A DNA stretch of 64,000 nucleotides, from positions 2,852,001-2,916,000 of the forward strand of contig NZ_CP139965.1 of assembly GCF_034424375.1 (NCBI RefSeq), read 5' to 3'. The first letter of the stretch is position 1; each line of letters starts with the position of its first letter. The translations under genes and the position numbers were made by a program. Below are positions 59,737 through 64,000 of this stretch, piece after piece. Source of the stretch: Paraburkholderia kururiensis (GTDB lineage Bacteria > Pseudomonadota > Gammaproteobacteria > Burkholderiales > Burkholderiaceae). Below the pieces are notes generated by a model. It was not told where the DNA came from. It ran no database searches and worked only from the letters and a program-made list of their open reading frames with translations.

Positions 59737-61152
59737 ATGGACAGTCTCACGCAGAATCTCACACAGAGTCTTGCGCATCACTGGCATAAAAGGCTGGCCG
59801 AAATCCGCAAGCCCGCTTATCTGGCCATTCCCGACCTGATCGAGGAAGACCTGGCGAGCGGCCGGCTGCGACCGCGCGACCGGCTGCCGGGCCTGCGCGA
59901 TCTCGCGGCCGCGCTCGCGCTCAACTACACCACCGTCGCACGCGCCTACGCGGAGGCGCGCAAGCGCGGCCTGCTCGATGCGCGCGCCGGCAGCGGCACG
60001 TTCGTGCGCGGCAAGACGCAGACCTTGCCGCTCGCCGGCGGCAGCAGCGTCGAGATGTCGATGAACATGCCGCCCGAGCCGCCCGAGCTCGCGGCACGGC
60101 TGGCCGCGTCCGCCGCAAGCCTGCTCGCCGAAACGGACCCGTACCGCCTGCTGCGCTATCAGGACTTCGGCGGCACCGCGGCAGACCGCGCCGCGGGCCG
60201 TGAGTGGCTGCGCATGCGGCTGCCCGACTGCAAGGACGAAACGGTGCTGGTCTGCCCCGGCATTCACAGCGCGCTGGTGGCGCTCGTCTCGCAGTTCGCG
60301 CGGCCCGGCGAGACGATCTGCCTCGATGCGCTCGCCTACCCCGGCATCAAGGCCATCGCTTCGCAGCTCGGCGTGCGGCTGCAGGCGCTGGCGCGCGACG
60401 AGGAAGGGCCACTGCCCCATGCGTTCGAGGCGCTCTGCAAGTCGGAGAAACCGGGCGCCTTCTACTGCAACCCCACGCTGCAAAACCCAAGCACGCTCAC
60501 GCTTTCCACGCAGCGGCGCGAAGCGCTCGCCGACGTCGCGCTGCGCTACAGCGTGCCGATCATCGAAGACGACGCCTACGCGATGCTGCCCGAGACGGCA
60601 CCCGTCGCGCTCGCCACGCTCGCGCCCGAACTCACGTGCTACGTCACGGGACTCGCGAAGACGCTGGGCGCGGGACTGCGCGTGGCGTATCTCTCCATGC
60701 CCACGGCGCGGCAGACGCAGCGCATTGCGGGCGCCCTGCGCGCCACCACGGTTATGCCCAGCCCGTTCACCGCGCTGCTCGCCACGCAGTGGATCAACAA
60801 CGGCACGGCGCACGACATGTTGCGCGCCATTCGCACGGAAGCGAACGCGCGCCAGGCCATTGCCGCGCAGACACTCACGGCGTGGCCCTACGATGCGCAT
60901 CCCGACGGCTTCCACCTGTGGCTGCCCATTCCGGCACAGTGCGACTGGGCCGCGTCCGAACTCGCGCTGCATCTGCGCAATCAGGGCATCGGCGCCGTGG
61001 CGGGCGCGGCGTTCTCGACGGACGGCAACGCGCCCAACGCGATCCGCGTGTGCCTGGGCGGTCCGCAGGATCGCGCCGACTGCCGCGAAGCCTTGCAGCG
61101 CATCGCGGATACGCTCGACGATCCGCACCATCTGCATATGCCGATGATGTAG
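59737..61152 (+). CDS. MocR-type PLP-dependent regulator divergent from Nit1C
   Basis: A 471-residue GntR winged-helix plus aminotransferase-fold regulator. Residues about 25-90 include RDRLPGLRDLAAALALNYTTVARAY (recognition helix). The aminotransferase domain has PGIHSALVAL, EDDAYAML and the PLP Lys in TGLAKTLGAGLRV. The protein likely reads a PLP or amino-compound signal and controls the divergent Nit1C operon, since phased repeats lie between them. The Shine-Dalgarno before ATG 59737 is weak (GAGGA, 13 bases away). MocR proteins are not usually catalytic. It is unlike the MocR protein at 46829 in sequence. Confidence 0.88.
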   Translation: MDSLTQNLTQSLAHHWHKRLAEIRKPAYLAIPDLIEEDLASGRLRPRDRLPGLRDLAAALALNYTTVARAYAEARKRGLLDARAGSGTFVRGKTQTLPLAGGSSVEMSMNMPPEPPELAARLAASAASLLAETDPYRLLRYQDFGGTAADRAAGREWLRMRLPDCKDETVLVCPGIHSALVALVSQFARPGETICLDALAYPGIKAIASQLGVRLQALARDEEGPLPHAFEALCKSEKPGAFYCNPTLQNPSTLTLSTQRREALADVALRYSVPIIEDDAYAMLPETAPVALATLAPELTCYVTGLAKTLGAGLRVAYLSMPTARQTQRIAGALRATTVMPSPFTALLATQWINNGTAHDMLRAIRTEANARQAIAAQTLTAWPYDAHPDGFHLWLPIPAQCDWAASELALHLRNQGIGAVAGAAFSTDGNAPNAIRVCLGGPQDRADCREALQRIADTLDDPHHLHMPMM

Positions 61153-61390
61153 GTGAGGCCGGGGGCACGCGGCCCGGGTCACGCGACCGGGCGCGCTGTT
61201 TGCGCAACGCGTGCTGGTTGCACACCACACCCCATGCGTACGACTGGCGCGCGCTTCCCGTATCATGGCCCGCACCCTTCGCGGTTCGGGCCGACATGCA
61301 CCAGCGCGCACCAACACCCACCACCGCGCGGCAACCCACGCGCGCCGCGGGCCGCACGTCCGCACCTTCGCACGTTCAAAAGGCACTCCC

Positions 61391-61810
61391 ATGCGCCAGG
61401 CCATTCATCATCTGCAGGTGCGAGCCCCCGCGCGCGGGCTCGTGGAATTCACGCAACACGTGCGCGCGTTCGTGGAAGAGACCGCGATCGACACGGGGCT
61501 CCTCACCGTGTTTTGCCGCCACACGTCGGCGTCGTTGCTGATTCAGGAAAACGCGGACCCTTCGGTGCGGCGCGATATGGAGCGCTACTTCGCCACGCTC
61601 GCGCCCGAAGACGCCTCACGCTACGAGCACGACACCGAAGGCCCCGACGACATGCCCGCGCACCTGCGCACCGCGCTCACGCAGGTGCAGCTTTCCATTC
61701 CGGTCGAGCATGGCGAACCCGTGCTCGGCACGTGGCAGGGGCTCTATCTGTTCGAGCACCGGCGTCACCCGCAGTCGCGCGAGATTGTGCTGCATCTCAT
61801 AGGCGAGTGA
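61391..61810 (+). CDS. YjbQ/secondary thiamine-phosphate synthase family protein
   Basis: A 139-residue protein of the YjbQ (UPF0047) family. Characteristic segments are TGLLTVFCRHTSASLLIQEN (metal- and substrate-site His and Ser), the central YEHDTEGPDDMPAHL, and GTWQGLYLFEHR near the end. Some members have weak thiamine phosphate synthase activity, but the main function is unknown. The start is ATG 61391, just before the conserved strand; the frame is open upstream to 61211 without likeness to the family. The gene is isolated, converging on the response regulator. Confidence 0.9.
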   Translation: MRQAIHHLQVRAPARGLVEFTQHVRAFVEETAIDTGLLTVFCRHTSASLLIQENADPSVRRDMERYFATLAPEDASRYEHDTEGPDDMPAHLRTALTQVQLSIPVEHGEPVLGTWQGLYLFEHRRHPQSREIVLHLIGE

Positions 61811-61860
61811 GCCGGTCGCCGGGTACAAACGCAGGCGCAGGCACACGCACAAGCGCAGCC

Positions 61861-62493
61861 CTACTCCGCCACGAGCCCGTGCTTGATCGCGTAGCGGATC
61901 AGCTCCGCGTTGTTGGTCAGGTTGAGCTTCTGCATGAGCCGCATCTTGTGCGTGCTGATGGTCTTCGCGCTCAGGGCGAACGCGTCGGCGATGTCATTGA
62001 TGCTGCGCCCCGAGGCCAACATCTGCAGCACCTGGAACTCGCGGTCCGAGAGCACTTCGTGCGGCGGCGCGTCGCCCGCGTGCGCCTCGAACACGATGGC
62101 GTCCACGAGCTTGGGGTCGATGAAGCGGCCGCCCGCCGCGAGCTTGCGGATCGCGGCGAGCAGGATTTCCGGGTCGCTGTCTTTGGTCACGTAGCCCGTG
62201 GCGCCCGCGCGCAATGCCCGCGACACCACCTGCGCTTCGTTGTGGATGCTCAGCACGAGAATGGGCAGCGCAGGCTGCTCGGTGCGCACGCGGCGGATCA
62301 GCCCCACGCCGCTGATGCCCGGCATGGTCATGTCGAGCAGCAGCAAATCGACCTGGCAGGTGCGCAGCTTCTCCACCACTTCGGCGCCGTTCGCTGCTTC
62401 GCCGGCCACGACGATGTCGGTGGTGGTGGCGACGATCTGCTTGAGCCCGCCGCGGACGATCGCGTGGTCGTCCGCTATCAGGATATGGATCAT
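61861..62493 (-). CDS. NarL/FixJ-type response regulator
   Basis: A 210-residue regulator with a receiver domain (Asp8-Asp9, phospho-acceptor Asp54 in LLLDMTMPG, VTKD Lys) and a C-terminal LuxR-type helix-turn-helix (LSDREFQVLQMLASGRSINDIA, SAKTISTHKMRLMQKLNL). Such proteins dimerise on phosphorylation and activate promoters. The start ATG overlaps the stop of the kinase gene (ATGA), so it is the cognate partner. Its targets are not evident here. Confidence 0.95.
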   Translation of the reverse strand: MIHILIADDHAIVRGGLKQIVATTTDIVVAGEAANGAEVVEKLRTCQVDLLLLDMTMPGISGVGLIRRVRTEQPALPILVLSIHNEAQVVSRALRAGATGYVTKDSDPEILLAAIRKLAAGGRFIDPKLVDAIVFEAHAGDAPPHEVLSDREFQVLQMLASGRSINDIADAFALSAKTISTHKMRLMQKLNLTNNAELIRYAIKHGLVAE

Positions 62494-64000
62494 GGTGTTG
62501 TTGTTCCGCTTTCCGCCGGGATGATCATCGAAACCACGGTGCCCGTGCCCGGCGCGCTGTCGATGCGCAGCGCCGCGCCGATCAGCCTCGCCCGTTCCTG
62601 CATGCCGAGCAGGCCATAAGAATACCCCTTGCCCGCGGCGTCGGTGTCGAAGCCGCAGCCGTCGTCGCCGATCCGTAGCGCGAAGCCCTCGGGCGTGCTG
62701 TCGAGCGTCACGTCCACGCGCGAGGCCCGCGCGTGGCGCGCGACGTTGGTGAGCGACGCCTGGGCGATGCGAAACACCGCCGTGGCCGACGCATCGGGCA
62801 GCGTGGGCTCGCCGCCGCGCGCGCGGAACTGGCACACGATGCCGGTGCGCCGCGCGAAGTCTTCGGCAAGCCATTCGAGCGCGGACACGATGCCGAAGTT
62901 GAGCGCCGCGGGCCGCAAATGGTTCGAGACGTTGCGCACCATCCAGAGCGTTTTTTCCGCGAGCTCGCGCATGTCGTCGGCCTTGCGCCGCGCCTCGCAG
63001 TCTGTGCCGAGACGCATGCGCAGCAGCGCCACATCCATTTTCAGCGCGGTCAGAAGCTGCCCCAGTTCGTCGTGGATTTCGAGCGCGATGCGTCGCCGCT
63101 CTTCCTCGCGCACGGCTTCCATGTACCCGCCCAGCTCGCGCAGTTGCTCGCGCGACGCCAGCAGTTCCTGCTCGATCAGCTTGCGTTCGGTCACGTCCTG
63201 GAGCGTGCCGATCAATCGCAACACGCCGCCCGGCGGCGTGGGCGCGGCCTCGGCCTGCAGGCGCACCATACGGACGGCGGGCACGCCGCCGTCTTTGCCC
63301 GTCACGCGGTGATCGATGCCGTACGCAGGCGCGCCCGCCAGCAGCTCGCGCACCGCCTGCCGCACGGCGGGCCGGTCGTCGGGATGCACGGCGCGCAGAT
63401 AGGTGCGGTAGCTCGGCGCGACGGCGCGCGAGCGGCCGAGAATGCGCCACGTTTCGTCCGACCAGTGCACCATGCCGCGCGCCGCGTCCCAGGCCCAGTC
63501 GCCCAGACGCGCGATGCGCTGGGCGTTCGCCAGGCTCGCCTCGCTCGCGCGCAGCGCCTCTTCGGCTTGCTTGCGCGCCGTGACGTCGCTCAGGCCCACG
63601 TAGATGGCGGGCGCGTCGTCGTAGGTGCCCACGCGCGCGGTGGCGATGGCCCAGAACGTCGTGCCGTCGGCGCGGCGCAACTGGACTTCGGCGCTGACGA
63701 AGCTGCCCTCGCGGCGCAGATGCGCGATGAGCGCGTCGCGCTGCACGGGGTCCACGCAGAAGTCGACGATGCTGGCGTCCCGCGCGGCGGCGGTATCGGT
63801 AACGTCAGCGCCGAAGAACAGTGCGCGCAGGGGCTGGTTGGTGTAGAGAATGCGCCCCTCGGGCATCGACGCGATGCACAGCGGCACCGGGCTCGCCTCC
63901 GCGATGGTGCGAAAGCGCGCCTCGCTCGCGAGGCGCTTCGCGTCGGCGCGGCGCCGTTCCTCGATCTGCGCGGTGAGCCGCGCGTTCGCGCGCGCAAGCT
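62490..64000 (-). CDS. PAS-domain sensor histidine kinase (partial, runs off the window)
   Basis: The 3' part of a kinase gene; the open frame continues to the last base. Visible are a coiled segment (LTAQIEERRRADAKRL), then two or three PAS domains (EASPVPLCIASMPEGRILYTN; WAIATARVGTYDDAPA; GDWAWDAARGMVHWSDETW). A HisKA_3-type dimerisation/phosphoacceptor helix has His in EIHDELGQLLTALKMD. The HATPase has FRIAQASLTNVARHA and IGDDGCGFD. This is the NarX/DegS class that pairs with NarL-type regulators such as the one it overlaps. The N-terminal sensor is outside the window, so the signal cannot be judged. Confidence 0.92.
   Translation of the reverse strand, partial: LARANARLTAQIEERRRADAKRLASEARFRTIAEASPVPLCIASMPEGRILYTNQPLRALFFGADVTDTAAARDASIVDFCVDPVQRDALIAHLRREGSFVSAEVQLRRADGTTFWAIATARVGTYDDAPAIYVGLSDVTARKQAEEALRASEASLANAQRIARLGDWAWDAARGMVHWSDETWRILGRSRAVAPSYRTYLRAVHPDDRPAVRQAVRELLAGAPAYGIDHRVTGKDGGVPAVRMVRLQAEAAPTPPGGVLRLIGTLQDVTERKLIEQELLASREQLRELGGYMEAVREEERRRIALEIHDELGQLLTALKMDVALLRMRLGTDCEARRKADDMRELAEKTLWMVRNVSNHLRPAALNFGIVSALEWLAEDFARRTGIVCQFRARGGEPTLPDASATAVFRIAQASLTNVARHARASRVDVTLDSTPEGFALRIGDDGCGFDTDAAGKGYSYGLLGMQERARLIGAALRIDSAPGTGTVVSMIIPAESGTTTP

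Noticed and set aside
61861..63450. Longer form of the NarL-type regulator reaching into the kinase gene
   Set aside because: The added part is the wrong frame of the histidine kinase; ATG 62493 overlaps the kinase stop and begins a canonical receiver.

Overview
The window is GC-rich DNA from a Gram-negative proteobacterium, most likely a Burkholderiales member close to Paraburkholderia/Caballeronia/Trinickia. This rests on base composition and codon use, the complete Pel operon and the general gene repertoire; the genus cannot be fixed from the sequence alone. I saw no tRNA, rRNA, insertion sequence, CRISPR array or phage gene. Genes are densely packed and many overlap by ATGA or GTGA junctions, so most of the window falls into a few long operons.

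Layout. 1-0.45 kb: a control region with three GntR/HutC-like palindromes. 0.45-6.6 kb: a small membrane protein, an NCS2 purine permease, a PRC-barrel lipoprotein coupled to an MFS transporter, and a divergent argP/lysE-type pair. 6.6-20.9 kb: the exopolysaccharide operon pelABCDEFG (minus strand, transcribed right to left) plus an eighth gene, a free-standing secreted polygalactosaminidase-like hydrolase. 21.7-33 kb: AraC-type regulator, metallophosphoesterase, DUF2252 protein, FecR/DUF6600 protein, glycine-zipper lipoprotein, phosphoribosyltransferase and an FAD reductase-patatin fusion. 33-39 kb: an RND efflux operon (outer membrane factor, adaptor, pump). 39-46.5 kb: a minus-strand motor/chemosensory locus (membrane CheA-like kinase, minimal MCP-like protein, CheX-like protein, CheY-like receiver, cyclic-nucleotide/FliG_C-like fusion, MotA-like, MotB-like). 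46.8-51.9 kb: MocR regulator, FdhF/YdeP-type molybdoenzyme, bestrophin-like channel. 52-59.3 kb: the eight-gene Nit1C nitrilase cluster, with a divergent MocR-type regulator at 59.7 kb. 61-64 kb: YjbQ-family protein and a two-component system whose kinase runs off the window.

Most notable points. (1) The glycoside hydrolase domain of PelA has lost its catalytic glutamate (Gly213 at that place) and a block of the fold, while the adjacent free-standing homologue keeps both, suggesting that hydrolase and deacetylase work is split between two proteins. (2) The 39-46.5 kb locus has stator-like and switch-like parts and a CheA/CheX/CheY-type signalling set but no flagellar structural gene, CheW, CheR or CheB; its switch-like protein joins a cyclic-nucleotide domain to a FliG_C-like domain. 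(3) The Nit1C operon is complete and is preceded by a sigma-54-type -24/-12 element and phased repeats next to the MocR gene. (4) An FAD-dependent reductase is fused to a patatin lipase. (5) A near-consensus sigma-28 promoter at 46713 has no evident gene to drive.
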